Source: JADJLQ01 sp964396995
Lineage (GTDB): Bacteria; Bacteroidota; Bacteroidia; Chitinophagales; Saprospiraceae
Reading direction: 5' to 3'
Length of the DNA stretch: 22,232 nucleotides
NCBI GenBank assembly: GCA_964396995.1
Contig: CAYNIG010000049.1
Coordinates: 1 to 22,232, forward strand
Shown: positions 1 to 7,963 of the stretch, one piece after another
Layout: each line of letters opens with the position of its first letter
How positions within the stretch are numbered: the first letter of the stretch is position 1
Notes under the pieces: model-generated
What the model was told of the DNA's origin: nothing
Databases searched by the model: none
What the model saw: only the letters and a program-made list of their open reading frames with translations
Program-made: the position numbers and the translations under genes

Positions 1-352
1 TACCTTCTGAAAAAGAGGAAACATCAGAAGAAGAGTTGTCCATAGCAGTAAACACCTTGTCAGATAAAATAAAAATTCCGTGTTTGACATTGCCTTCCGT
101 TTCTTCTTCACCCGCACCATATCGATTGATTGAATGTATGTAAGAATGGGGGAATATTCCGGTATAAAATGGCATGGCTTCGTCTGCCTTACCTGCATTG
201 CTATTCGTAAACATAAAGCTGGCAGCTATATTTTGTCCTGTATTGGCAAAAACGGACTTGATCAGTTGCCAGCATACGCCATATTGATCGAGGCAACAGC
301 CATAGTTTGAACTCCAGGGATAGGCAGATAAGGGCGAGATGATTTCACCATT
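1..352 (-). pseudogene. C-terminal remnant of SRPBCC-VOC-VOC gene (downstream of in-frame stop, runs off left edge)
   Basis: Reading on in the same minus-strand frame past the TAA at 355-353, the frame stays open to the window edge and still encodes recognisable protein. It completes the first PhnB-like VOC domain (PLSAYPWSSNYGCCLDQYGV, then CWQL; this family typically has a PWSxKYGWxxDxYGVSWQL segment here). It then enters a second VOC domain with GKADEAMPFYTGIF, INRYGAGEEETEGNVKHG and FTAMDSSS, the usual second half of the tandem PhnB/3-dmu-9_3-mt fold. I therefore read it as the rest of the gene whose 5' part lies at 353-1018. The first in-frame ATG after the stop is at 214, inside the second domain's first strand, so independent translation from there would give an incomplete fold. 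The 3' end lies outside the window. Confidence 0.65.
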
Positions 353-1018
353 TTAATTCAGTAAATTCCAAGATGATTCTAATTCGGATTCATCATTGAA
401 TGAAACCATGAAAGAGATCGATGGGTTAGGATGGTACTTTGATCCACCATTCATGGCTATAAATTTATTTCTTTTCAATTCAAATTCAGTGGTCAAAGGA
501 TGAACAGCAAGAATACAGGAGGGTTTGAATACAGTTGTATAAAAAGTTGCAGCGGTATGACCATCCTTGACATACCAAATGCAGGGACAAAGATCGATTC
601 CTTTGTACGATTCTGTATAGGATTTAAAATTATTTAATATAGCCTGCCACCCCATTTCCTGCAATTCCAGTGAATTTTCATCCTCGGATTCAAACTCCCC
701 TGTCACTATTGTTTGATCTGATTTTTCATCGAATGTTACACATACATGTCGATCATCAGACATTGAATATTCCAATCTTTTTCGCGGAACCACTGCAGTG
801 AATATTCCTTCAAAATCAAATCCCATACTACCATTTTTGGCCTCCATCCTGTAATTGAATTTTCCACCAACCCGCAAATCGACCCTTGCTGAAGGCGTTT
901 GCCAATCCAATGTTGCGAAGTTCCAATGTATAATATGTGAAGGGCTGGTCCACAGTTGCCAGACTGTCAATAACGGTGTCTTTAAACTCACTGATATCTT
1001 TATTTTTGATTTTGCCAT
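353..1018 (-). CDS. SRPBCC (AHSA1-like) domain fused to first PhnB-like VOC domain, truncated by in-frame TAA
   Basis: The 221-residue open frame has an AHSA1/START-like SRPBCC domain at about residues 5-135 (VWQLWTSPSHIIHWNFA, GGKFNYRMEAKNG, FDFEGIFTAVVPRKRLEY, GWQAILNNFKSY). This fold binds hydrophobic ligands. A PhnB-type VOC (glyoxalase/bleomycin-resistance) half follows from about residue 143 (CPCIWYVKDGHTAATFYTTV, FIAMNGGSKYHPNPSISFMV). It stops after SSWNLLN, just before the conserved end of that domain, which is encoded in the same frame downstream. This suggests a nonsense change rather than a natural end. The substrate is unknown; PhnB-like proteins are often misnamed as ubiquinone methyltransferases. 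The start ATG at 1018 gives a full SRPBCC N-terminus. The hairpin at 1058-1088 isolates the gene from degP, and no clear promoter was found for it. A sequencing error is possible. Confidence 0.7.
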   Translation of the reverse strand: MAKSKIKISVSLKTPLLTVWQLWTSPSHIIHWNFATLDWQTPSARVDLRVGGKFNYRMEAKNGSMGFDFEGIFTAVVPRKRLEYSMSDDRHVCVTFDEKSDQTIVTGEFESEDENSLELQEMGWQAILNNFKSYTESYKGIDLCPCIWYVKDGHTAATFYTTVFKPSCILAVHPLTTEFELKRNKFIAMNGGSKYHPNPSISFMVSFNDESELESSWNLLN

Positions 1019-1057
1019 TCAGTTTAAACAGCAATATATTAAATTTTGAATTACAGC

Positions 1058-1088
1058 AAAAAAAAAGGCCGGCATCATTGCCGGCCTT
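1058..1088 (-). terminator. Rho-independent terminator of the degP-like gene
   Basis: A 9-bp perfect stem, AAGGCCGGC (1065-1073) with GCCGGCCTT (1080-1088), encloses a 6-base loop. On the minus strand it is followed by a run of nine U (plus-strand A run at 1058-1066, overlapping the stem base). It lies about 30 bases after the stop of the protease gene at 1119 and before the SRPBCC-VOC start at 1018. It therefore ends protease transcription and separates the two genes. Confidence 0.85.
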
Positions 1089-1118
1089 ACACAATCAATC
1101 AAAAAAATTATCAATATC

Positions 1119-2582
1119 TTATCTTGGTCCAATACCATAGAATACTCTTTCATTAGACCCAGGATATAGGCCTGCAATCAAAGATCCATCTAAGTTTTTT
1201 CGCAATAATTCAATTACTTCAGAGGGGCTGGTTACTTGTTTTTTGTCTATATGGGTAATTACAAAACCTTCTTCAATATCATGCTCTGCAAAAAGACCTG
1301 ATCTGAGATTGGTCACGGCAACACCTCCTTTTATTCCCAATTCAGCAGCCGTTTCTCGGTCCAGTTCTTTTAAATCGGCTCCGAGTGATGAGGCAAATTC
1401 ATCTTTCGACTCTGGTGCTCTTAATGCAGCGACAGTACCGTCCAGGTTTTGGAGTTTTACCTTGAATTCTTTTTCAGTACCTTTTCTGTTCACCTTGACC
1501 TTTAATTCGTCGCCTATTCGGTGACTACCAACGATTTCAAGCAAATCAGCACTTGAAGCTACCTTATGATCATTTATCGCTATTACCACATCGTTTGGCT
1601 TGATACCGGCTTTTTCGGCTGCACTGTTTGCATTTACGTTTGAGATAAATGCCCCTTCTGTTAGGCGTATACCTTGTTTCTTTGCGTCAGCACTTTCCAG
1701 GCTGCCTACACTCACTCCCAGATATCCCCGCTGGGTACTTCCATACTGAATCAGGTCCGATACTACACGGCTGGCTATATTGCCAGGGACTGCAAAACCG
1801 TATCCTGCATAGCTGCCTGTCTTGCTTGCAATGGCGGTGTTGATTCCAATGAGGTTCCCATTAAGGTCTACCAAAGCGCCTCCACTATTACCGGGGTTGA
1901 TGGCAGCGTCAGTTTGGATAAAGGATTCAATTCCTCCCTGAGACCGATCCATTAGTGCTATATCACGACCTTTGGCGCTTACTATGCCCGCAGTCACAGT
2001 AGAAGTCAGGTTAAATGGATTTCCAACTGCCAGTACCCACTGACCCACTTTAACCTGGTCACTGTTGGTAAATTTTAATGTGGAAAGATTGTTACCATCT
2101 ATTTTAATTACTGCGATATCCGTCTGAGGATCAGTACCTACTAGTTTCGCTTTAAACTTTCTTTTGTCATTCAGCGTGACTTCCAGATCTTCTGCTCCGT
2201 TGATTACATGATTATTCGTTACAATATATCCCTCATTATTGATTATTACTCCACTTCCCGATCCTACACTTGGGCCCTCATTTGGCAATCGGAATCTCCT
2301 TCCAAAAGGATCTTCATAGATTTCTCCGCTTTGCCTAGACATACCTGAAGTGGAAACAATATGTACTACTGCACTTACTGATTTCTCCGCAATTCCTGTA
2401 AAATCCAAGGGTACAGGATTGCCTTGGTCATCGAGAGTATAAACTGCTTTTTGCACGGGTGATTTATCCACATGTTCTATTACCACATTTTTCCGGGATC
2501 CAGTCCATAGTGAATAACCACCAATAACCAGAATGCTTGCCACAAGGGCTAGAACGAATTGACTTAAAATGGTAGGTTTCAT
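1119..2582 (-). CDS. degP: DegP/HtrA-family periplasmic serine protease with two PDZ domains
   Basis: At 487 residues it has the usual length of DegP/DegQ/MucD envelope proteases, which degrade or refold misfolded periplasmic proteins. An N-terminal hydrophobic segment (about residues 5-25) is an uncleaved anchor or signal peptide. The trypsin-like domain carries the full triad: H125 in TNNHVINGAEDL, D155 in TDIAVIKI and S233 in NPGNSGGAL. PDZ1 starts near RGYLGVSVG (about residue 285) with AGIKPNDVVIAINDHKV. PDZ2 covers about the last 95 residues (LGADLKELDRETAAELGI, EGFVITHIDKKQV). The ATG at 2582 is the natural start before the anchor. A TAnnTTTG box lies 23-30 bases upstream, and the gene appears monocistronic, ending at a strong hairpin. 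The exact paralogue (DegP, DegQ or Do-like) cannot be told from sequence alone. Confidence 0.93.
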   Translation of the reverse strand: MKPTILSQFVLALVASILVIGGYSLWTGSRKNVVIEHVDKSPVQKAVYTLDDQGNPVPLDFTGIAEKSVSAVVHIVSTSGMSRQSGEIYEDPFGRRFRLPNEGPSVGSGSGVIINNEGYIVTNNHVINGAEDLEVTLNDKRKFKAKLVGTDPQTDIAVIKIDGNNLSTLKFTNSDQVKVGQWVLAVGNPFNLTSTVTAGIVSAKGRDIALMDRSQGGIESFIQTDAAINPGNSGGALVDLNGNLIGINTAIASKTGSYAGYGFAVPGNIASRVVSDLIQYGSTQRGYLGVSVGSLESADAKKQGIRLTEGAFISNVNANSAAEKAGIKPNDVVIAINDHKVASSADLLEIVGSHRIGDELKVKVNRKGTEKEFKVKLQNLDGTVAALRAPESKDEFASSLGADLKELDRETAAELGIKGGVAVTNLRSGLFAEHDIEEGFVITHIDKKQVTSPSEVIELLRKNLDGSLIAGLYPGSNERVFYGIGPR

Positions 2583-2604
2583 AATTCTTATTTGTCTTTA
2601 GTTA

Positions 2605-2612
2605 CAAATCTA
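2605..2612 (-). promoter_or_regulatory. Possible Bacteroidota -7 box (TAGATTTG) upstream of degP
   Basis: The minus strand reads TAGATTTG, matching the Bacteroidota housekeeping -7 consensus TAnnTTTG, 22 bases before the protease ATG. No TTG was seen at the expected -33 spacing, so support is partial. The rest of the 2583-2786 divergent spacer is AT-rich and I see no clear promoter for the plus-strand gene. Confidence 0.35.
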
Positions 2613-2786
2613 ACTTTAGAATGCTAAACTTGTTTGATTCCATACTCACTTTAAAAAGAGATTAACTTGTATTAATTTTTTTAACAGAGTTTGTTGACTT
2701 TCAATTGGTTTACCCTGGTGGATGTAGATCATAAATTCATCGGATTTTTATTTGTATTTACATAATATAATTTCTTATCATTGCCT

Positions 2787-3833
2787 ATGCCTCGTAAAAA
2801 GCGTAAAGTTGGGGTGCCGCCGGGTACACCGGTGTACACTGGTGAAAAAATCAATTTTTCTACCGAATGGACTTGTTATGTATACAATGATGATCACATC
2901 GACGAAGTAAAGGATTATCAGACCATCGAAGCCGGATCGCTAGTAAATAAGGTACTATGGCTTGATGTGAGGGGTGTTCACGAACCCGCCATGATAGAGC
3001 GAATTGGCGCTAAATTTAATATACATCCATTGGCATTGGAAGATGTACTGGATGTAGACCAAAGACCTAAACTAGATGAATACGAGAACAATATTTTCGT
3101 TACCCTGCTAGCCTTGAAGCTCGATAAGGAGACCGGATTATTGATTAAAGAACAAGTGACGCTTTACTTTGGCCCTAACTTCCTCATTTCATTTCAGGAA
3201 GACGCCGATGATTTTTTAGCCACTATCAGAGAAAGGCTTTTACATAAAAGAGGCAGAATCAGGCAACGGGGTTCCGATTATCTTGCTTACAGTATTATAG
3301 ACTTTGTAGTAGACTATTATTATGATGCACTGGACTATATAGAAAAAAAACTTTCTGAAATTGATGAAAAACTTCATTTGAAAGAAAGTACCATTTCAAA
3401 GGAAGAATTGCACGATCTTAAAATTCAGATTATCAGAATAAGGAAGTCTATTTACCCGATGCGTGAAGTGATCAATAAATTTATCCGCACCGAAAATCAA
3501 ATTATAAACAAGGCTACTGATGTATACCTGAGAGATTTGGCTGACCACAGTATTCAGATTGCGGATATGTCCGAGACTTATCAGGACATGCTCAATTCAT
3601 TACATGATCTTTACCAGACTGAAATCAGCAACAGAATGAATAATGTGATGAAAATTCTTACCATTATTTCCACCATTTTCATACCTCTCAATTTTATAGC
3701 AAGCATTTACGGTATGAACTTTACCTACATGCCTGAATTAGAAAATCCACATGGTTATAATGTAGTACTGCTGGTCATGTTTGTGGTGGCCATCAGTTTT
3801 CTTATATATTTCAGAAAGAAAAAATGGATCTGA
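2787..3833 (+). CDS. corA: CorA-family magnesium/divalent-cation transporter
   Basis: The CorA/ZIP-like inner-membrane channel carries Mg2+ (or Co2+/Ni2+). The 348-residue protein (from this ATG) has the large charged cytoplasmic domain (HPLALEDVLDVDQRPKLDEY, typical of CorA), a long helical stalk (about 140-285), and two C-terminal membrane helices. The signature Y-G-M-N motif (residues 308-311) sits between TM1 (ILTIISTIFIPLNFIASI) and TM2 (VVLLVMFVVAISFLIYF). The tail ends in basic RKKKW. A TTG six bases upstream (2781) is an alternative start; I chose the ATG. The next gene, a trehalose synthase/phosphatase, starts 44 bases after the stop on the same strand, with only a weak short inverted repeat (GAAGG/CCTTC) between them. 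They may be co-transcribed. Confidence 0.92.
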   Translation: MPRKKRKVGVPPGTPVYTGEKINFSTEWTCYVYNDDHIDEVKDYQTIEAGSLVNKVLWLDVRGVHEPAMIERIGAKFNIHPLALEDVLDVDQRPKLDEYENNIFVTLLALKLDKETGLLIKEQVTLYFGPNFLISFQEDADDFLATIRERLLHKRGRIRQRGSDYLAYSIIDFVVDYYYDALDYIEKKLSEIDEKLHLKESTISKEELHDLKIQIIRIRKSIYPMREVINKFIRTENQIINKATDVYLRDLADHSIQIADMSETYQDMLNSLHDLYQTEISNRMNNVMKILTIISTIFIPLNFIASIYGMNFTYMPELENPHGYNVVLLVMFVVAISFLIYFRKKKWI

Positions 3834-3877
3834 AGGTTTGAAAATAATCCTTCCTTTTAAACTTAGATAGCAATAAA

Positions 3878-6058
3878 ATGCCAAAAACGATAATTATCTC
3901 AAATCGATTGCCCGTAAAAATCGAAATGACGGATACTGGTGCTGTAAAATACAAACCAAGTGAAGGTGGCCTGGCAACCGGTTTGGGATCAGTATTTATT
4001 CAAAGCAATACTATTTGGATTGGGTGGCCTGGAAACGAAGTTGCACGTGATTTGGAGGAACAGGTATTACTCGAACTGCAAGCACAAAATATGCGGCCAG
4101 TATTCCTTAGCTCCCCAGAAATTAAACTCTTTTACGAGGGGTTTTCAAACGAAGTGCTTTGGCCTAATTTTCATTACTTTCCTCAATTGGTCAAGTACGA
4201 AGATAAATATTGGGAGTCCTACGTTGCTGTAAATGCAAAATTCTGTGACACGGTATTAAAATATGCGGAAGAAGGTGATACCATATGGGTACACGATTAT
4301 CAGCTATTATTGCTTCCGGAAATGCTGCGAAATAAACTTCCACGCATGGCCATAGGTTATTTTAATCATATCCCATTTCCGTCTTATGAAATGTTCAGGA
4401 TGTTACCGTGGAGAAAAGAATTATTAACTGGTTTGTTAGGTGCTGACCTGATAGGTTTTCATACCTATGATGATATGCGGCATTTCCTAAGCTCTGTAAG
4501 TCGACTAACTCCTTTTTCTGTATCGAATCAATATGTACAGAACATCGAACGCAGAGTAAAAGTAGATGCGTTTCCTATGGGAATAGATTATGAAAAGTAT
4601 GCCTCGTCTGCCATATCTGCTGAGACCATTACCCAGGAGGTGGAATACCGCACTGCTTTAGGTGGTAAAAGGCTGATCCTAAGTATAGACAGACTGGATT
4701 ATACTAAAGGTATACCCCAGCGACTTAAAGCTTTCGATGAATTCTTATATCGATATCCGGAGTTTAAAGAAAAAGTATCCCTGGTGATGGTAGTAGTACC
4801 TTCACGCGATCAGGTAGGGATGTACAAGGAGCTTAAAGAAACGGTGGATGAACTGGTAGGCAGGATAAACGGAACACATGGAATGATGAAATGGACTCCG
4901 GTGCATTATTTCTACCGGTCTATTCCCATGGAAAAATTATCTGCTTTTTATCGGATAGCAGATGTAGGCCTGGTGACCCCACTCAGGGATGGGATGAATC
5001 TGGTAGCAAAAGAATTCATAGCATCTAAGGCCGACAAAAAAGGGGTGTTGATATTATCTGAAATGGCCGGCGCAGCCAAAGAACTGTCTGATGCAATTCT
5101 TATAAACCCATTTGATAACCATCGATTTGTCGATGCTATTTATAAAGCATTAACCATGTCAGCCCAGGAACAAAAAAGCAGGCTGGATAAAATGCAGGTT
5201 ACACTTAAAAAGTACAACATTCATCATTGGGTACGTATTTTTATGGATAGCCTGGCTGAAATAAAACATGAACAGGAAGATTACCTAACTAAAAAATTAG
5301 ATGATCATGAACTGCCATTAATAATTAATAAATTTAATAAAGCAGGTCAGCGAATCTTGTTTTTAGACTACGATGGGACCCTTGCCGGATTCAATGTAGA
5401 TCCCTCCGCCTGTACACCTGATGATGAATTAAAATACATCTTTGAAAGTTTAGCTTCTGACTCTAAAAACCATGTCATTATAATTAGTGGCCGACCTCAC
5501 CAAACATTGCAAAGCTGGTTGGGGAATTATCCCTTTACCCTCATTGCAGAACATGGCGTATGGATTCGCAATCAGAGTGGAGAATGGACCGTAAAAGAAA
5601 ACCTCAGATTTAACTGGAAACCTGAAATCATGAAATTAATGGAACAATATATAGATCGTACCCCTGGTTCATTTATCGAAGAAAAAAATTATGGCCTGGT
5701 ATGGCACTATAGGGGAGTAGAGGTAGGGTTAGGAGAATTGAGATCACGTGAACTCATGTCTCACCTCAGGTATCTGGTGACATCCAAAGGGTTGCAGGTA
5801 TTGGAAGGTGATAAGGTAGTAGAAGTAAAAAACCTGGAGGTGAATAAAGGCATCACAGCATTCAGATTTTTAAGTAAGAAACAGGAGGATATGCATATAG
5901 CCATAGGTGATGACTGGACAGATGAGGATACATTTTCAGTTATGCCTCAGGATGCGATTACTATTAAAGTGGGACATTCAGCCTCCAAAGCGAAATATCA
6001 CCTGGATACCGTAGAGGATGTGCGGATATTTTTGAAGAAACTTATTGGTACCGTGTAA
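3878..6058 (+). CDS. otsAB: Bifunctional trehalose-6-phosphate synthase / trehalose-6-phosphate phosphatase
   Basis: It makes trehalose from UDP-glucose (or another NDP-glucose) and glucose-6-phosphate, then dephosphorylates trehalose-6-phosphate; the product is an osmo- and desiccation protectant. Residues 1-465 are a GT20 synthase: SNRLPV (R10), GGLATGLGS, VHDYQLLLLP (D140), DRLDYTKGI (R272, K277) and RDGMNLVAKE (D371). Residues 488-726 are a HAD-type phosphatase: nucleophile motif DYDGT (D497, D499), IISGR, and GDDWTDED (677-684). All key residues look intact in both halves, and the 726-residue length fits the fused OtsA-OtsB form common in Bacteroidota. The ATG sits in an A-rich context (CAATAAAATG). 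The gene ends convergently with purQ, with only 17 bases between the stops and no obvious terminator. Confidence 0.95.
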   Translation: MPKTIIISNRLPVKIEMTDTGAVKYKPSEGGLATGLGSVFIQSNTIWIGWPGNEVARDLEEQVLLELQAQNMRPVFLSSPEIKLFYEGFSNEVLWPNFHYFPQLVKYEDKYWESYVAVNAKFCDTVLKYAEEGDTIWVHDYQLLLLPEMLRNKLPRMAIGYFNHIPFPSYEMFRMLPWRKELLTGLLGADLIGFHTYDDMRHFLSSVSRLTPFSVSNQYVQNIERRVKVDAFPMGIDYEKYASSAISAETITQEVEYRTALGGKRLILSIDRLDYTKGIPQRLKAFDEFLYRYPEFKEKVSLVMVVVPSRDQVGMYKELKETVDELVGRINGTHGMMKWTPVHYFYRSIPMEKLSAFYRIADVGLVTPLRDGMNLVAKEFIASKADKKGVLILSEMAGAAKELSDAILINPFDNHRFVDAIYKALTMSAQEQKSRLDKMQVTLKKYNIHHWVRIFMDSLAEIKHEQEDYLTKKLDDHELPLIINKFNKAGQRILFLDYDGTLAGFNVDPSACTPDDELKYIFESLASDSKNHVIIISGRPHQTLQSWLGNYPFTLIAEHGVWIRNQSGEWTVKENLRFNWKPEIMKLMEQYIDRTPGSFIEEKNYGLVWHYRGVEVGLGELRSRELMSHLRYLVTSKGLQVLEGDKVVEVKNLEVNKGITAFRFLSKKQEDMHIAIGDDWTDEDTFSVMPQDAITIKVGHSASKAKYHLDTVEDVRIFLKKLIGTV

Positions 6059-6075
6059 AAGGATTGAACAAGTTA

Positions 6076-6786
6076 TTACACTGCCACTGCCTCAAAATGT
6101 TTCAACATGGACTTAAACATGATCAGTCCGTCTGTATTCCCAAGTATTTCTTCACTTGCTCTTTCCGGATGGGGCATCATTCCATACACATTTCGTTGGA
6201 TATTACAGATACCAGCTATATTTTCCAGGGAGCCATTTAGATTTCCTGCATCATTCAGATTGCCATGTTCATCTGCATATTTAAAAATGATCTGGTCATT
6301 ATTTATGAGTCCCTGTATGGTTTGATGATCCGCATGATATCGGCCATCTGCATGGGCCATAGGGATTTTTAAAAGCTGTCCTTTATTTAATTTACTTGAG
6401 ATGATACTATCTGTACATACTGTTTTGATATAAACATTCTCACAGATAAATTTCTGATCTCTGTTTGGGAGTAAAACTCCTGGCAATAATCCGGACTCAC
6501 ATAAGATTTGGAATCCGTTGCAAATGCCCCATACAAATCCCCCGTTTTGTGCAAACCTGGTCACTTCCGGCATTATATTGGCGTATTTGGCGATTGCTCC
6601 GGATCTCAGGTAATCACCATATGAAAATCCACCGGGTAAAAAAATACCATTCAAATCAGGAAGATGATGGGATTTATGCCATATTTTTTCAACCGATACA
6701 CCGCACACCTCGCCCAGTACATGTACAATATCATCATCACAATTAGAACCAGGAAATACGATGACTCCAAATCTGAGGTCTTGCAT
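6076..6786 (-). CDS. purQ: Phosphoribosylformylglycinamidine synthase subunit PurQ (glutaminase)
   Basis: PurQ is the class I glutamine amidotransferase subunit of FGAM synthase, in the fourth step of purine synthesis. It supplies ammonia to PurL with PurS. The 236-residue protein has the family N-terminus (RFGVIVFPGSNCDDD), oxyanion region FLPGGFSYGDYLRSGAIA, catalytic C89 in WGICNGFQIL, and H206/E208 in MMPHPERA completing the Cys-His-Glu triad. A separate PurQ implies the split PurS/PurL/PurQ form of the enzyme rather than the single large type; purS and purL are not in this window. The ATG directly abuts the TAA of the upstream membrane-protein gene, so the two are probably co-transcribed and translationally coupled. 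Confidence 0.95.
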   Translation of the reverse strand: MQDLRFGVIVFPGSNCDDDIVHVLGEVCGVSVEKIWHKSHHLPDLNGIFLPGGFSYGDYLRSGAIAKYANIMPEVTRFAQNGGFVWGICNGFQILCESGLLPGVLLPNRDQKFICENVYIKTVCTDSIISSKLNKGQLLKIPMAHADGRYHADHQTIQGLINNDQIIFKYADEHGNLNDAGNLNGSLENIAGICNIQRNVYGMMPHPERASEEILGNTDGLIMFKSMLKHFEAVAV

Positions 6787-7731
6787 TTATATAATTTTTA
6801 ATAAAGATAATATTTGAATCACCAATGCGCCCAGGAAGATCAAAAAATGCAACATATCCGCTAAAGAAAGATTGGAAATATTGGAAATCAATAATCCGGC
6901 AAATATACCAATAAATGGCATGATAAAAACCAAGCCACCCGGGCTGCTGTGAAATACCATTACCAAAACCGAAGTGATCAGCGAGAAGTACAGTATATCC
7001 ACCTTCTTTTGAGCTTGTATATGCTTTTTTTTACGGACTTCATTATAAGACAGAAATAGAAACACAGTCAAGATTCCGAAAAGGATCGTAAAAAAGGTAT
7101 TTAAAGAGTCTCCTTCAAACTTGAAAAATCCGGTACCAAAATGGTTAAGAAACTGGTCTGCTATTTCTCGCTCTTGTCCTTTCCAGACTTTGTAAGTAAT
7201 AAATAAAAACCAGGGTACGAACCCACCTGCCGCTATTTGAATTGGGTGCACCAATTCCATTTTTTTCAGATTGGTAATGCCGATGAAGATGAGTAAAAGA
7301 AAAAATAACATAGGTCCGCAAAATATAGATGAGATACCTATTAAAAAGGAGGCATTGAATATATGTACTGCCGGATTGGTAGTTTTATATATCTGGAACA
7401 ATTCAAACAGACTCCAAATCATGAAAAAATTGGCTATGTGGATATGACTGAAATTCCAGTATGCCGGCAAAAGGGAAGAAAATAATATAAAAAATACACC
7501 CGGGAAAAGCATGATATCCCGGTGCAACCTGTTTTCAATAATCATCCTGTTTATAAATACAGCCTGGATAAATAAAAATAAAATGTGTACTATCGTTGCC
7601 AGTATTCCCTTTAATCCAAAAATATCAGCCTGGGCTGGTCTGAGTAATGAGGGAATAAGGTTGAGTATGGTTGCATACACCAGGAGCATCATACTATTGA
7701 AAAAGCTATTTTTTTTAAATAAAGAAAGCAT
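6787..7731 (-). CDS. Polytopic inner-membrane protein, DUF6427-like
   Basis: The 314-residue, very hydrophobic protein has about nine or ten membrane segments (for example residues 13-31, 43-65, 74-95, 103-120 and 126-158, with a final one at the C-terminus ending LSLLKII). Short basic loops include KKNSFF at the N-terminus and RKKKH near residue 230. The overall pattern (MLSLFKKN start, an early LRPAQ motif, length near 300) resembles the uncharacterised Bacteroidota DUF6427 family; this is from memory and not verified. No catalytic motif was recognised and no function is assigned. The gene precedes purQ with no intervening base, so the two form a unit. The 232-base spacer to the divergent polyprenyl synthase should hold its promoter, but no convincing box was found. 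Confidence 0.6.
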   Translation of the reverse strand: MLSLFKKNSFFNSMMLLVYATILNLIPSLLRPAQADIFGLKGILATIVHILFLFIQAVFINRMIIENRLHRDIMLFPGVFFILFSSLLPAYWNFSHIHIANFFMIWSLFELFQIYKTTNPAVHIFNASFLIGISSIFCGPMLFFLLLIFIGITNLKKMELVHPIQIAAGGFVPWFLFITYKVWKGQEREIADQFLNHFGTGFFKFEGDSLNTFFTILFGILTVFLFLSYNEVRKKKHIQAQKKVDILYFSLITSVLVMVFHSSPGGLVFIMPFIGIFAGLLISNISNLSLADMLHFLIFLGALVIQILSLLKII

Positions 7732-7963
7732 GCAACAACTACAAAATTAAAAATATAAACAGGTAAGTCGGCATTTCAATTCAGATATTCTCAAAATTTT
7801 AATGCAATTCTGAATTTCTATTATAATGTATTGATTTACTGATAGCTAGGTAAGTTATTTTTCCCTTTCCAATGCTGCAATAAAAATTCAATCATGCCGG
7901 CCCATCGCATACAACGCATCAACCCGAATATTGGTATATTGCAACGGGTTATTAAAAATAGGG

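Noticed and set aside
2787..2810. CorA N-terminus MPRKKRKV resembles the SV40-type nuclear localisation signal
   Set aside because: A basic tail at the cytoplasmic N-terminus is ordinary for a bacterial membrane protein; the likeness is chance.
3832..3857. Possible terminator GAAGG ... CCTTC followed by CTTTT between corA and otsAB
   Set aside because: The stem is only 5 bp and AT-rich around it; not enough to separate the two genes.
7921..7950. Inverted repeat AACCCG ... CGGGTT before the polyprenyl synthase start
   Set aside because: The stem is only 6 bp with an 18-base loop and no conserved riboswitch elements; too weak to call.
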